44,598 nucleotides of DNA from Pseudomonas rhodesiae (GCF_007858255.1 NZ_VFEU01000035.1:1-44598), one strand, 5' to 3'. Shown: positions 16,363-25,139, counted from the stretch's first letter. Program-made: numbers and translations. The notes: generated by a model from the sequence alone, not told the origin.

Positions 16363-16683
16363 CTAGCATTCTTTTCCTCCCAGGCAGGGCGTCCTATTTC
16401 CGGCGTGAGGTGGCGGAAGATCAACGAGGGTGGGAGTGGCTACGCAGAATGCTGTTTGCATGCCAGAAACATCACCGTCCCAGCACTCGCATTCGGCATC
16501 CCAAGCTTCGCGATTAAAGTCGAAGGTTGTCCCGAGATCAACAGTCCCATCCAGGGTGGGGTATGCCCCTCTCAAGGTTCCGTTGATCAGCACCGCGTAG
16601 CAATCGTCGCCGATTTGCAATGCTTTCCCTGGATTGGCTTCAAGATGACGCTGATAGGAAGAAAGGGTCTCGTCGTAAGTCAT
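16363..16683 (-). CDS. Hypothetical protein
   Basis: 106 residues, acidic, with a clustered Cys pair (AECECWDGD) near residue 63. It may be transcribed with the next leftward gene, 100 bp away. The upstream region is shared divergently with the helicase gene. No function is assigned. Confidence 0.5.
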   Translation of the reverse strand: MTYDETLSSYQRHLEANPGKALQIGDDCYAVLINGTLRGAYPTLDGTVDLGTTFDFNREAWDAECECWDGDVSGMQTAFCVATPTLVDLPPPHAGNRTPCLGGKEC

Positions 16684-16831
16684 GGTTGCTGCTCTGATTC
16701 CGGGTGTGAGAAGACATTGCCAGCTCTACAGAAAAACCCAAATCCTGAAGAGGACAGAGCTAGCAGCCCCCCGCTTGGGTTTGTGCGTGGCTATGCAACC
16801 ATGGAGCCATATCAGAACGGAGATCCAAGGG

Positions 16832-18334
16832 ATGAACTTCACCCACGAACAGGAGCCAGCGATTAACTCGTTGGCCCGTATCGTCAAGCTGGTGGCTTTT
16901 GCTGGAACAGGAAAGACCACTACGCTTGTTGGCTATGCCAAGGCTCGGCCTCAATGCCGTCTGCTCTACCTCTGCTACAACAAAAGCGTCGAGATTGCTG
17001 CCAAGCAAAAATTTCCGCCGAACGTGACGTGCAAAACAGCCCACGGCTTGGCTTATGCGTCGATCGGATCGAAGTACAGACACAAGCTTACGAGCAACCT
17101 GCGCCTGACCGACATCGCAAGGATTATCGGCTCTCAGAACTGGGAATTGGTGCGCAGCGTGCAAGAGACGCTGAACAATTATTTGGCCAGCGCGGATGAC
17201 GACATCGAGCTATGTCACTGCCCCGTCAACAAGCTCAAAACGGAGCGAATGAAGCGCGCCGCCGGCAGCATCGTAGAAGGAGCCAGGCAGCTTTGGTTGC
17301 AAATGTGCGACATCCATAACGAGGCTGTGAATATTACGCACGACGGGTACCTCAAGCTCTGGGCCCTGTCGAAACCGAACTTGCGGGACCGTTACGATAT
17401 TGCGCTTGGAGATGAGGCACAGGACATCAATCCAGTGATTGCTGGTGTGCTTGCGCAGCAGGCGGCATACGGTATGGGTGTAGTCGTCTGTGGTGATGGC
17501 CATCAGATGCTCTACCGTTTCAGGGGGGCTGTAGATGCTCTCAATGCAACCTGGCTCGACAAAGCGGAAGTCCATTACCTCACTCAGTCGTTTCGATTCG
17601 GGTCTGCCGTTGCGCACGTGGCCAACATGGTTCTCGCGTTCAAGGGCGAATCCCGCCAACTGGCTGGGCTTGGCGGCGAGACTCGTGTTTCTAAGGCATT
17701 ACCAGCTGACCTTGAACATCGAACCGTACTCTGCCGCACGGTAGTTGGAGTGATCGAGACGGCGCTGGCCAATGTAGAGGCCGGTGCAAAGATCTACTGG
17801 GTTGGGGGGATCGATGGTTACAACCTCCAGGATATTGAAGACCTACATGCTCTATCAAAGGGGTGGCGTGACCGAGTGAAGGGGAAAAAACTCCTCCAGG
17901 AATATCCTGATTACGATCTCTACAAGCAGATTGCCGATGAAAGCCAAGACCCCGAGATGAACCGTTCTATCAAGATCATCGAGCAGTACAGCGCGGATCT
18001 TCCGGAGTTGTTTGCCAAGCTGCGGCGCAATGCTGTCACCGATGAGCTTGAAGCCACCATCACTCTCAGCACCGCGCATCGCTCGAAGGGCTTGGAATGG
18101 GATGCTGTGCAACTGGCTGAGGACTTCACCTTCGATCCATTCAATCCGGACAACGAAAAGGAACCATGGATTGATGAAATGAACCTCCTCTACGTCGCGT
18201 GTACGCGTGCTATGCGGGTTCTGGCTGTCAACTCGACGATGTTGGAGATCATGAAAGAGTTCGTCGACCGGCGTGACGGCCGCAAGCCAAATACCCCGAT
18301 GGTTTTCAGAAAGAAACAGGCTGCTGCCGCGTAG
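16832..18334 (+). CDS. UvrD/Rep-type superfamily I helicase
   Basis: The ATG at 16832 follows an AAGGG ribosome site; longer readings into the upstream frame are not convincing. The 500-residue product shows SF1 helicase motifs in order: motif I AFAGTGKTTTL (about residue 25), motif II GDEAQDINP (about 192), motif III GDGHQMLYRFRGA (about 220), motif V TAHRSKGLEWDAV (about 412) and motif VI LLYVACTRAMRVL (about 454). It is shorter than UvrD/Rep (about 700 residues) and lacks most of the 2B insertion. It would be an ATP-driven 3'-5' DNA helicase, possibly for plasmid replication or repair. Confidence 0.85.
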   Translation: MNFTHEQEPAINSLARIVKLVAFAGTGKTTTLVGYAKARPQCRLLYLCYNKSVEIAAKQKFPPNVTCKTAHGLAYASIGSKYRHKLTSNLRLTDIARIIGSQNWELVRSVQETLNNYLASADDDIELCHCPVNKLKTERMKRAAGSIVEGARQLWLQMCDIHNEAVNITHDGYLKLWALSKPNLRDRYDIALGDEAQDINPVIAGVLAQQAAYGMGVVVCGDGHQMLYRFRGAVDALNATWLDKAEVHYLTQSFRFGSAVAHVANMVLAFKGESRQLAGLGGETRVSKALPADLEHRTVLCRTVVGVIETALANVEAGAKIYWVGGIDGYNLQDIEDLHALSKGWRDRVKGKKLLQEYPDYDLYKQIADESQDPEMNRSIKIIEQYSADLPELFAKLRRNAVTDELEATITLSTAHRSKGLEWDAVQLAEDFTFDPFNPDNEKEPWIDEMNLLYVACTRAMRVLAVNSTMLEIMKEFVDRRDGRKPNTPMVFRKKQAAAA

Positions 18335-18409
18335 TGCTCCTCGATCATTGGGTTATCCGGGGCTCGTACTAGGATCGGATTTGACCATTAGGTTGCCGAT
18401 GGAGCGTAG

Positions 18410-18775
18410 ATGAGTCAGAAAAAGCCAACCCAGCGGGATCTGGACCTGCTAGCGATGCCGAGCATTGCCAGCCAGCTACCTGTTTGCTTTGAGAATAAAA
18501 CAGCCTGGCATGAGTTCGTCGGCGAGTGCCGCGGCTGCAACCAGCCCATCCCGGATGAGCATCTGAGAGGAGCTGTTACCCGACCGGCGCAGCGGTGTTT
18601 CACGATAGAAGCGAGTGGCCACTGCGCGGAGTGCAAGAGCATCACCAGGTTCCTACTTCGGCTTCATGATGATTTGACGGCTTCAGGCCCTATGAACGGG
18701 GTGTGGCAGACATGGAAACCGAAGCGGAAAAGCGTCTTCAGTTGGCTGCTTCGACTCTTGAAACCAACCCGCTAA
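18410..18775 (+). CDS. Hypothetical zinc-ribbon-like protein
   Basis: 121 residues containing two CxxC pairs, CRGC near residue 41 and CAEC near residue 67. That spacing suits a structural zinc site. The C-terminus is basic and rich in Trp, Lys and Arg (WQTWKPKRKSVFSWLLRLLK), suggesting nucleic acid or membrane contact. It follows the helicase gene by 75 bp on the same strand. No family was recognised. Confidence 0.55.
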   Translation: MSQKKPTQRDLDLLAMPSIASQLPVCFENKTAWHEFVGECRGCNQPIPDEHLRGAVTRPAQRCFTIEASGHCAECKSITRFLLRLHDDLTASGPMNGVWQTWKPKRKSVFSWLLRLLKPTR

Positions 18776-18792
18776 TCACAGGAGATATTCTC

Positions 18793-18978
18793 ATGCCAAT
18801 TTCTACAGGCCAGGCAGCTTTGCTTCAGCAGCTGCGTGATCAAGGCTATGTAGTCTTGCTCGTTGAGCCGAGCGAAACTGAACACATCAGTCGAGAAAGG
18901 TTGGAGAGCCGTTTGCGGGCCGATGCAGCCGATCACATTGAGGATCTGTTGTCCCTTGAGGCAGTCCAAATTCGTTGA
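18793..18978 (+). CDS. Small hypothetical protein
   Basis: The ATG at 18793 follows GGAGA at good spacing, giving 61 residues (MPISTGQAALLQQLRDQGYV). An in-frame earlier start at 18703 would overlap the previous gene heavily. It is mostly helical and acidic. The terminator follows directly. Confidence 0.55.
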   Translation: MPISTGQAALLQQLRDQGYVVLLVEPSETEHISRERLESRLRADAADHIEDLLSLEAVQIR

Positions 18979-18991
18979 GCTGACACGTAGC

Positions 18992-19021
18992 AAAAAAAGC
19001 CCGTTTCGAACGGGTTTTTTT
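18992..19021. terminator. Bidirectional rho-independent terminator
   Basis: Seven A, a GCCCGTT/AACGGG stem with a short loop, and seven T, just after the stop at 18978. Confidence 0.85.
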
Positions 19022-19044
19022 ATGAGCGGATTTTGGGATACTCG

Positions 19045-19061
19045 ATAATACCACCCCTTCA
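19045..19061 (-). promoter_or_regulatory. Candidate Ter-like site, left arm
   Basis: Read on the minus strand, TGAAGGGGTGGTATTAT is an exact inverted copy of 19146-19162. It lies 130 bp before the tus-like gene. It is proposed as a Tus-family binding site because of its position and partial likeness of GTGGTATTA to the E. coli Ter core GTTGTAACT. Confidence 0.4.
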
Positions 19062-19145
19062 ATCGCGAGATCGTTTTCGCACCCTCGGCGTCGCTCCTGG
19101 TTAACATGGAGCGGAGGGGGAGGAGGGCATACGGTATAGCCGTAG

Positions 19146-19162
19146 TGAAGGGGTGGTATTAT
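19146..19162 (+). promoter_or_regulatory. Candidate Ter-like site, right arm, in the tus-like leader
   Basis: TGAAGGGGTGGTATTAT ends 12 nt before the tus-like ATG, just upstream of its GAGGA ribosome site. In E. coli, TerB overlaps the tus promoter and mediates autoregulation, so the position is suggestive. Confidence 0.4.
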
Positions 19163-19174
19163 GAGGAATCCTAG

Positions 19175-20146
19175 ATGACTGACGCAATTGTCTCCGCTTA
19201 CGAGCGCTTGGTCGAAACCGTTGAGGCTTTCAATGAGAAGTGGCCCGCATTGGTTGTCGGCGGGATGATATGGCGCATCCCGCTCCTCACTGAACAGAGG
19301 ACGCCATCTCGAATTAACGTCCAGGTACTGACAGGAACTGACGCGATCAAGGCCGCTGTAGAGGCGTTACGCGAGTTTGAGCGCGATCTCGGCCAGGCTC
19401 CAGGTACCGTGCTGCGTTTGCCGGGGTACTTTATCCTCTCCGGATCGATACTCGATGAGGGCAGGGCGGTGAACCGCTGCAAGAGCGAGCTGGTGGATGC
19501 GATCGAGGCTGAGCGAGTGTTTCGCAACGTTGCCGTCAGCCGCCGTTCCCACATCATGCGCCAGGCCCTGGGGAAAAATTTCTCCCTCAACCAGCTGAAG
19601 CGCGCAATCCAGGTTTTTGATGCTGCCCCAAGACAGATCACATTCACCTGGGCCGGTCACACCTCAGGAAAAGAGCGTGTCACTGTTGGCCACGTCCGTG
19701 AGGTGCTGCTCGCCGAGGCCCATGAAAAATCTATGGCCACCGGCGAGCCGGTGGTGAATAGCCCCCAGTGGATCGATCTGCGCAGCATTGCGAATATGGC
19801 TGAAACCGATATGCTGGATGTGCCAAAGCCCATCGCTCCGCATCCGCGGGCCATGCTGTGGTTTTCCGAGCGCAGCCGGTATGACGCAATGCTGCATGCC
19901 AACCTTCCATTCTTCGTACTCGATGGGCAACCCGCTGCAAGGATCGTTGGCCTCAAGAACTTCGATAGAGACTCGCGATCAGCAAAACGACCAGACGTAA
20001 AGCAACGGTTGCCGGCACTCCCTGGGGGGCGCTTTTTCGTAGCCTCATCCACTGCGGACCCAGTTGCTCAGGAGCCCGGCGCGCCAGAGACACCTGAGGT
20101 GCTATCGACGTACCGAGAGTCAGTAAAAGGCGTCGTTGATCAGTAG
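19175..20146 (+). CDS. tus: Tus-like DNA replication terminus site-binding protein
   Basis: The 323-residue protein follows the E. coli Tus sequence pattern along its length. An RINVQVLTGTDA segment corresponds to Tus RIEVKQHLGNDA, and VLRLPGYF to AVRLPGVL. The segment FSLNQLKRAIQVFDAAPRQI, followed by TFTWAG, corresponds to [20 protein letters not shown], followed by GWAN. A GHVREVLLAEAHEKS segment and a PIAPHPRAMLWF strand have Tus counterparts too. Tus binds Ter DNA as a monomer and blocks DnaB from one side. The length also fits (Tus has 309 residues). Start ATG 19175 follows GAGGA. The inverted 17-bp pair directly upstream is the natural candidate target. Identity is modest, so a distant family member is the safer reading. 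Confidence 0.78.
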   Translation: MTDAIVSAYERLVETVEAFNEKWPALVVGGMIWRIPLLTEQRTPSRINVQVLTGTDAIKAAVEALREFERDLGQAPGTVLRLPGYFILSGSILDEGRAVNRCKSELVDAIEAERVFRNVAVSRRSHIMRQALGKNFSLNQLKRAIQVFDAAPRQITFTWAGHTSGKERVTVGHVREVLLAEAHEKSMATGEPVVNSPQWIDLRSIANMAETDMLDVPKPIAPHPRAMLWFSERSRYDAMLHANLPFFVLDGQPAARIVGLKNFDRDSRSAKRPDVKQRLPALPGGRFFVASSTADPVAQEPGAPETPEVLSTYRESVKGVVDQ

Positions 20147-20321
20147 ACTTACCCTTTATAAACAACAGCTTAGACTTCTTATAATCTTTGTTATGTTAAA
20201 TTCGGTAGCAGCCTAATAATTAGGATGCGTCCTTTAGCCTCGCGCTTTGATGCTCTACCCAAATAGCTGGTGAACCACGTACGCTCTGCTGAGGCCGCTT
20301 GCATTCCGCCAGCTGCCTGAA

Positions 20322-20612
20322 ATGGAGATCGAGAAGATGATGATTGATGGCGTTGAGAAACGAATTGAAGCCGGCGTGAATACGGCCCTGGACATGGTTG
20401 AGGTACTGGTTGCAGCTGGCCAGCCCCTCAAAGCTGCGATTGCCACCTCGCGAATACTCACGATGGAAGTTGTCCGCGAGTCTCTGGCAAAGAACCTGGC
20501 GAACAAAAGCGGCTCGGTGATTACTCACACCTTGGCCACTACGCCAGCCCATTCTGGTCCGGTACCGGCCCAGCACACTGCAAAAACGAAACAGCATCAG
20601 ACCGTTGATTGA
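20322..20612 (+). CDS. Small hypothetical protein
   Basis: A 96-residue helical protein (IDGVEKRIEAGVNTALDMVE, then a basic, Thr/His-rich tail). No strong ribosome site precedes the ATG at 20322; ATGs at 20337 and 20340 are alternatives. It sits between the tus-like gene and the convergent nuclease gene. No family was recognised. Confidence 0.45.
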   Translation: MEIEKMMIDGVEKRIEAGVNTALDMVEVLVAAGQPLKAAIATSRILTMEVVRESLAKNLANKSGSVITHTLATTPAHSGPVPAQHTAKTKQHQTVD

Positions 20613-20790
20613 TCATCGAGGCCGGCCGGGAGATCTTCACGATACACCCGGCCAGGCACGCAAAACTCGCTCCCTCACCTCACGCTTCCCGTCAGCACGG
20701 GCTGTAACGACCGCACAGCGCCCTGGAGGCTCAGGAAGGGTTAACCTGGCCCTGAAGGCTACAAAACCGCATATCCCCTCCGAACGGCCC

Positions 20791-21759
20791 TTATCGGCAG
20801 TTTCCGGCCCGTTTGAAACCCGCAGCTTCGGCGTCCGCAGCGCTCGCAAACTCTACCCGGTTGCGCGTTCCGACTTTTTCATAGCTCGGACAGCCCACTG
20901 GCAGGTGGTAAACATTGCTATTGCGGTTGCCAATCACCGGCGAAAGCGAGCTGGAGGCGTATCCACCAGATACCTGGTGCTGAACTGGTTCGCTCCGAAT
21001 GGCCTGTGCCATTGTGCCCGCTCCCTTCACTCGCATACCGAGATTCCAGGATCTTTCACCTGTTACGAATGGGTTGCTATGCCCCATTACTCTGGCGATC
21101 CGCCGGTCACGCTCCTGTTCCCACGCGCTCACCGGGTATTGACGATCCCAGGCCATCAGCAACTGCTGTTGTGCTCTGGACATCGATAGCCCGTAACGGT
21201 CGTGCATGTAGAAGTAGATTCGGGCTACCGCGCCCTTCACCTGGTCGCGAGGCTCAGTCACGCGCTGCTGAAAATCTGTTCTGGTCGGGCAAGCGCCGTA
21301 TTGCATCGGTGTTGAGGGTAAAACGCCATAGCGAAAATTGCTTCGGTCAGCATTGACCTCGCCAACACTCACCGCAAGGTTGTGCATGTCGGCTTCCATT
21401 TTGCGAAATACCGGATCGGTATCGATGCAGTTCTTGCGCCCCCCGTTCTGCCAACACTGCCGCTGGCTGCCGAAGGCGTATGCTGGCAAGACGTGCTCCC
21501 ATTCGATGCGCTGCGCGCGATTCTCCTGAGCGCGGACTTCGTACCCGCACGAGGCGAAGTCCACACGGCCTCCGGATCGCCCTACCCACTTCCAGTCGCA
21601 CCCACAGTAAAGATCGCCGGCTTCGCTGGTGTTGCGGTCGTAGTAGACCTTCTGGCGTAGCTCAACCTTGGCCTGCTCGAAGGTCGTAGGTGCGGAGGCA
21701 AGAGCGAAGTGAGACGTGGCCATCTGCATGGCCAAAAACATCATGAGGATCGATTTCAC
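20791..21759 (-). CDS. Secreted EndA/Vvn-type endonuclease I with C-terminal Ada-like domain
   Basis: A hydrophobic signal peptide (residues 1-22) precedes an endonuclease I domain (about 25-215). That domain contains YCGCDWKWVG, IEWEHVLPAYAFG (catalytic His), the ADMHNLAVSVGEVNADRSNF block with the metal-binding Asn residues, and a FYMHDRYGLSMS helix. The C-terminal 50 residues (SNVYHLPVGCPSYEKV, ending GFKRAGNC) match the small metal-binding domain type found in Ada and attached to many bacterial nucleases. It should be a periplasmic or extracellular Mg-dependent nuclease. Such genes are common on conjugative elements, but none of the transfer genes is in the window. Confidence 0.82.
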   Translation of the reverse strand: MKSILMMFLAMQMATSHFALASAPTTFEQAKVELRQKVYYDRNTSEAGDLYCGCDWKWVGRSGGRVDFASCGYEVRAQENRAQRIEWEHVLPAYAFGSQRQCWQNGGRKNCIDTDPVFRKMEADMHNLAVSVGEVNADRSNFRYGVLPSTPMQYGACPTRTDFQQRVTEPRDQVKGAVARIYFYMHDRYGLSMSRAQQQLLMAWDRQYPVSAWEQERDRRIARVMGHSNPFVTGERSWNLGMRVKGAGTMAQAIRSEPVQHQVSGGYASSSLSPVIGNRNSNVYHLPVGCPSYEKVGTRNRVEFASAADAEAAGFKRAGNCR

Positions 21760-21802
21760 GGTCTTTTCCTTAAAACAAGGGTGATTCCAGGCTATTCAGG
21801 GG

Positions 21803-21830
21803 AAAAAAAACCCAAGCAAGGCTTGGGTTT
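21803..21830 (-). terminator. Rho-independent terminator of the kla/tel-like operon
   Basis: On the minus strand AAACCCAAGCC/GGCTTGGGTTT-type stem followed by eight T; it lies 20 nt after the stop of the last operon gene. Confidence 0.85.
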
Positions 21831-21848
21831 GAGCGCTGCTCGCAGTAG

Positions 21849-23237
21849 CTACCGCAGCGGGGTAAGAAGCTCGCCAATGCGACGAACCCTGCGAAAGATA
21901 ATTTGCGCGATCGATTCATGGCCCGTGGCAATGACACCAAACAACCCTGCCAGGAGAAGTGCCCAGAAGCTGTTGCGCTTCCAGTCGCTTGCCTCGGCCA
22001 AGGCACTCTGGCGATGCTGTTCGGCTCGATCAGAAAGAGACGGGCTTTCTGGGCCAAGCGCAGTTGCCTCGATGGCGTAGGCAATGCCGGCCGGCACGGA
22101 AAAGTCGCCCTTAATTTTTCCCTCTCGCAGATTTTTCGCTGTCAGAACAACCCACTTCGAGGAGCTGCCGCCGGCAACAGATGCTTGGGCTAGCACATAC
22201 GCCCTGGCCACCTCGTCCAGATCCTCTCTGGAGCTGAGCAGACGCTGAAGCGTCGGTAGGTTCTTAGACTCAACCGCGGAATAAAACTCGCTGGGCTTGC
22301 TTGCCGTGCTTGCCGTGCCCGGATCTAGTATCCCCAGAAACGCTCCCATGATGTGCGGCATCATGCCGACCATGACGGCGGGAACGATGTTGAACAAGCG
22401 TCCGGTAATAACCGCAAGGCCTACACCCGCAATCATTGCAACCGCGCTGATCATTTTGAGAGCTGTGCTATTGAGGATCGAGTCGACGGCTGATTCGACC
22501 CCCATCAACCCGCCAATACCGCCGCCCTCGTGGCCCGATGCTTGGAAGGCCTTGGCGATCGCATCAGGAACCAGGATCTGGTCAATAGCCGTTGTTGGCT
22601 CTGCGGCGATACCCAGCGCGTAAAATACGCCCCCGAATACCGCCAAACCCAGGGCGGTACCACCGTAGATGAGCGTGCCTTTGCGTAGCTTCTTCGCCCG
22701 CGAGATCAGTTCCTGGAGGGGCGCGTCAAAAGGCGTCGGCGCTTTTGCCGGCAAAGCTGGTTCGGGTTGGGCTCGATGTGTCTTCTGCGCTGTCGGCTCT
22801 GCTTTCGCTTCGTTTGAGGCTTGTTCGTGCTTGGCGGTGACATGTACCGTTTGCCCAACCGGCTGCCGTAATAGCTTCAGATCCTGACCGAGCACACGCT
22901 GTGTCTTGCCTGCAACGAGACCACGAGATATTTCCTTTCTACGAGCACCGTAATTAGCGAGGAGCTTGTCGAGCTCTGCATCAGGAACGTCCTTCGCGGC
23001 GACTTTTCCATCAACAAGCAGCGTGTACAACTGCGGGTCAACCTCTGGAGTCTGCCTGGACAGTTCCAGCTCTTGACCGAGAACGCGCTCGGTCTGGCCA
23101 GCCATCAGCCTATTCAAGGTACTGTCCTCCACGACGCCATAGTCATTCAAGAGACTCGATAGCTGCGCTAAGGGAATGTTTTCCTTCGAAACGAGGCCGT
23201 CGACCCGCAACCGGAAAAGTTGGACTGGTTCGGTCAT
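21849..23237 (-). CDS. Membrane protein with N-terminal tandem repeat, third gene of the tel operon
   Basis: The 462-residue protein begins with two copies of a motif of about 65-75 residues: LRVDGLVSKENIPLAQL ... GQTERVLGQELELSRQ and LLVDGKVAAKDVPDAEL ... GKTQRVLGQDLKLLRQ. A Lys/Glu/Ala linker follows, then transmembrane segments around residues 190-210, 265-280 and 285-305, and a last one near 430-445. The start overlaps the telA stop as TGATG, so it is translationally coupled. In the IncP kilA operon the third gene (klaC/telB) also encodes a membrane protein, but I cannot claim homology. Confidence 0.7.
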   Translation of the reverse strand: MTEPVQLFRLRVDGLVSKENIPLAQLSSLLNDYGVVEDSTLNRLMAGQTERVLGQELELSRQTPEVDPQLYTLLVDGKVAAKDVPDAELDKLLANYGARRKEISRGLVAGKTQRVLGQDLKLLRQPVGQTVHVTAKHEQASNEAKAEPTAQKTHRAQPEPALPAKAPTPFDAPLQELISRAKKLRKGTLIYGGTALGLAVFGGVFYALGIAAEPTTAIDQILVPDAIAKAFQASGHEGGGIGGLMGVESAVDSILNSTALKMISAVAMIAGVGLAVITGRLFNIVPAVMVGMMPHIMGAFLGILDPGTASTASKPSEFYSAVESKNLPTLQRLLSSREDLDEVARAYVLAQASVAGGSSSKWVVLTAKNLREGKIKGDFSVPAGIAYAIEATALGPESPSLSDRAEQHRQSALAEASDWKRNSFWALLLAGLFGVIATGHESIAQIIFRRVRRIGELLTPLR

Positions 23238-24355
23238 CAGTGAAGCTCCTTCACTTCATCAGTCCTGCCCAGGCGCTTCTGGAGATCGAGACGCATGCCC
23301 TGGATCTCTTTCTCTGCGGCCTTGCGTTGAGCTACGCCCTCACGCTGGATTTTGATTACGTCTTCGACGGTCTGGATCAGCGTGGCCTGGACCTTCTGCA
23401 AGGTGTCCACGTCGATTACCAACCGCTGGTTAGCTTTGGCCGTCTCTACGGAGTTGCGGTGCAGCAGCTCGGCGTTGCGTTTGAGGAGATCGTTGGTGGT
23501 GTCGTCGATTTTGGTGGCCAGCTGGACGGCGTTCCGCTGCTCGTTCAGCGTCAAAGCCAGCATGAATTGGCGCTTCCAAGCCGGCACAGTGATTTCCCGG
23601 ATGGTGTGGAACTTGTCCACCAGCATCTGGTTATTCGCTTGAATCATCCGAATCGTCGGGAGGCTCTGCATCGCGGACTGCTGGAGCGCCGTGAGGTCGC
23701 CAATACGCTTGTCGAGGTTGGAGATCAGTGCATCCAGATCCGCAACTTGCTGCAAGCGGGCCGGGTCGTTCCCGATGTTCGCCCGAAGCTGAGAAACCTG
23801 CATCTGTAGCTCCGCAAGGCGCTGCTTACCGGCGGCAATGTGGATGCCAAGCAGGCGATGCTCCTCGCGTACCGCAACGAACATGGACTCGAGGCCGGTA
23901 TTCCGAGCAGAAATGCCCGCTTGTGTTTGGTCGACTTCAGCAACGAGCTTTTCAATTTGCTCTCGCGTGGTGTCGAACTGACCCATGACGGACTTGCCGC
24001 GCAGGGTTACTTTGTCAATCAGCGGGCCGATGACAGGGATGCGCGAACGGCGATTGGAAAGCGCGCTGACATTGAGCGACTGCGCGACGGCAACCACCTC
24101 GCTCAGCTTTGCGCCGGCATCGTCCAGGTCGCTGTTACGAACCTGGTCGAGCAAGCTGTCGGCGTAGGAGGACGTGTGTTCTGCCACTTCCCTGCCGAAC
24201 TGAGAAACCGAGAGCGGGTTTTCTGCCTGGATCAGTGCCGCTACAGCCTTGATCTGGGGGATGTCCTGTTCCTGGAGACCGAGAGCCTGAAGCCCAGCTG
24301 GGGTAAGCTCGGTGTTGGTAGTGGCGAGATCTGTCACGGTAATTTCCTGCTGCAT
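23237..24355 (-). CDS. telA: TelA-family (toxic anion resistance) protein
   Basis: The 372-residue, almost entirely helical protein matches the TelA/KlaB family: GPLIDKVTLRGKSVMGQFD, then FHTIREITVPAWKRQFMLAL and the NAELLHRNSVETAKANQR segment. Family members are linked to tellurite resistance and cell-envelope stress, and klaB of RK2 belongs here. The start follows a GAGGAG site 8 nt upstream. It is the middle gene of a three-gene operon with the 257-residue gene upstream and the membrane protein downstream. Confidence 0.9.
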   Translation of the reverse strand: MQQEITVTDLATTNTELTPAGLQALGLQEQDIPQIKAVAALIQAENPLSVSQFGREVAEHTSSYADSLLDQVRNSDLDDAGAKLSEVVAVAQSLNVSALSNRRSRIPVIGPLIDKVTLRGKSVMGQFDTTREQIEKLVAEVDQTQAGISARNTGLESMFVAVREEHRLLGIHIAAGKQRLAELQMQVSQLRANIGNDPARLQQVADLDALISNLDKRIGDLTALQQSAMQSLPTIRMIQANNQMLVDKFHTIREITVPAWKRQFMLALTLNEQRNAVQLATKIDDTTNDLLKRNAELLHRNSVETAKANQRLVIDVDTLQKVQATLIQTVEDVIKIQREGVAQRKAAEKEIQGMRLDLQKRLGRTDEVKELH

Positions 24356-24365
24356 GTTTTGCTCC

Positions 24366-25139
24366 TCAGTGCTTCACGCCATTCAGGCTTTCAGACAGGC
24401 TGGCCATCAGCGCCTGATGCGCCTTGCTGGCAGCCTCGACCATCGCCGGGCTCATGTGTTTGGTGGTGATCAGGGTAAGGGTGTGTTGCCGCCATACTGG
24501 AACCAGTACGGTGACTGTCTCTCGGAAGCGATCGAGCATGTCGAGGGCTTGGGCGCGGCTCAGCTTCATCTGGCTAACGCTCAGTTCGTGTGAGGCCAGA
24601 AGTGTTGCCAAGTTGGCGAGCTTTCGCGCCAGCCGCTCTCGCGGCCGATCAAACTCGATCTCCCCCTCCGCTACCGTCCCGATGAGAGGGTTCTCTTCGA
24701 GGAATTCGCGCCCGGCCTGGATGAACACTTTCAGTGCTTCCGCCTCTTCGGCGTGGGCAACGATCATTCTGCTGATGGCACTGACCGTATCGCGTACACC
24801 TTGGGCGTGTCCTTCAGCTTCGGCCAGTAGCTGTTCCAGTGTTGACCGGGCGACTTGATAGCGAACCTGCTTTTCCACGGCTCCGCCCAGAACCTTCTCG
24901 AACCAGGTCGGCTTCCGGGTAATCTGCTCCGGCGAGGCGTCGGCCATTTTCGAGAGGATTTCTGCGATTTTGGCCGCAAGCGCTGCCGCCGACCCGCTCT
25001 CCATGAGATCTGATAGTTGATCGATTTTGGCAGAGCTATCCGCTACGCCCCCGTACTCGCCGAGGCGAGCCGGGAAAGCAAACAACTCAGGGAGTACCTG
25101 CTGTTTGAGGTGGTCGATGTTGACCACTGAATGAGTCAT
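24366..25139 (-). CDS. KlaA/KilA-like first gene of the tel operon
   Basis: A 257-residue helical protein with strong coiled-coil character (RPRERLARKLANLATLLASH, LSVSQMKLSRAQALDMLDRF). It is 10 bp upstream of telA. In the IncP kilA operon the gene before telA (klaA) encodes a protein of about the same length, so the position and size suggest a KlaA-type partner. This is inference from operon layout rather than residue identity. An AAGGAGAAA ribosome site lies a little far (about 12 nt) from the ATG. Confidence 0.6.
   Translation of the reverse strand: MTHSVVNIDHLKQQVLPELFAFPARLGEYGGVADSSAKIDQLSDLMESGSAAALAAKIAEILSKMADASPEQITRKPTWFEKVLGGAVEKQVRYQVARSTLEQLLAEAEGHAQGVRDTVSAISRMIVAHAEEAEALKVFIQAGREFLEENPLIGTVAEGEIEFDRPRERLARKLANLATLLASHELSVSQMKLSRAQALDMLDRFRETVTVLVPVWRQHTLTLITTKHMSPAMVEAASKAHQALMASLSESLNGVKH

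Noticed and set aside
16213..16866. 217-residue rightward ORF before the helicase
   Set aside because: It spans the end of one leftward gene, all of another and the helicase start, with no ribosome site and no protein-like pattern.
23240..24469. Rightward ORFs of 189 and 209 residues across telA
   Set aside because: They are shadows of the well-supported leftward telA and klaA-like genes.
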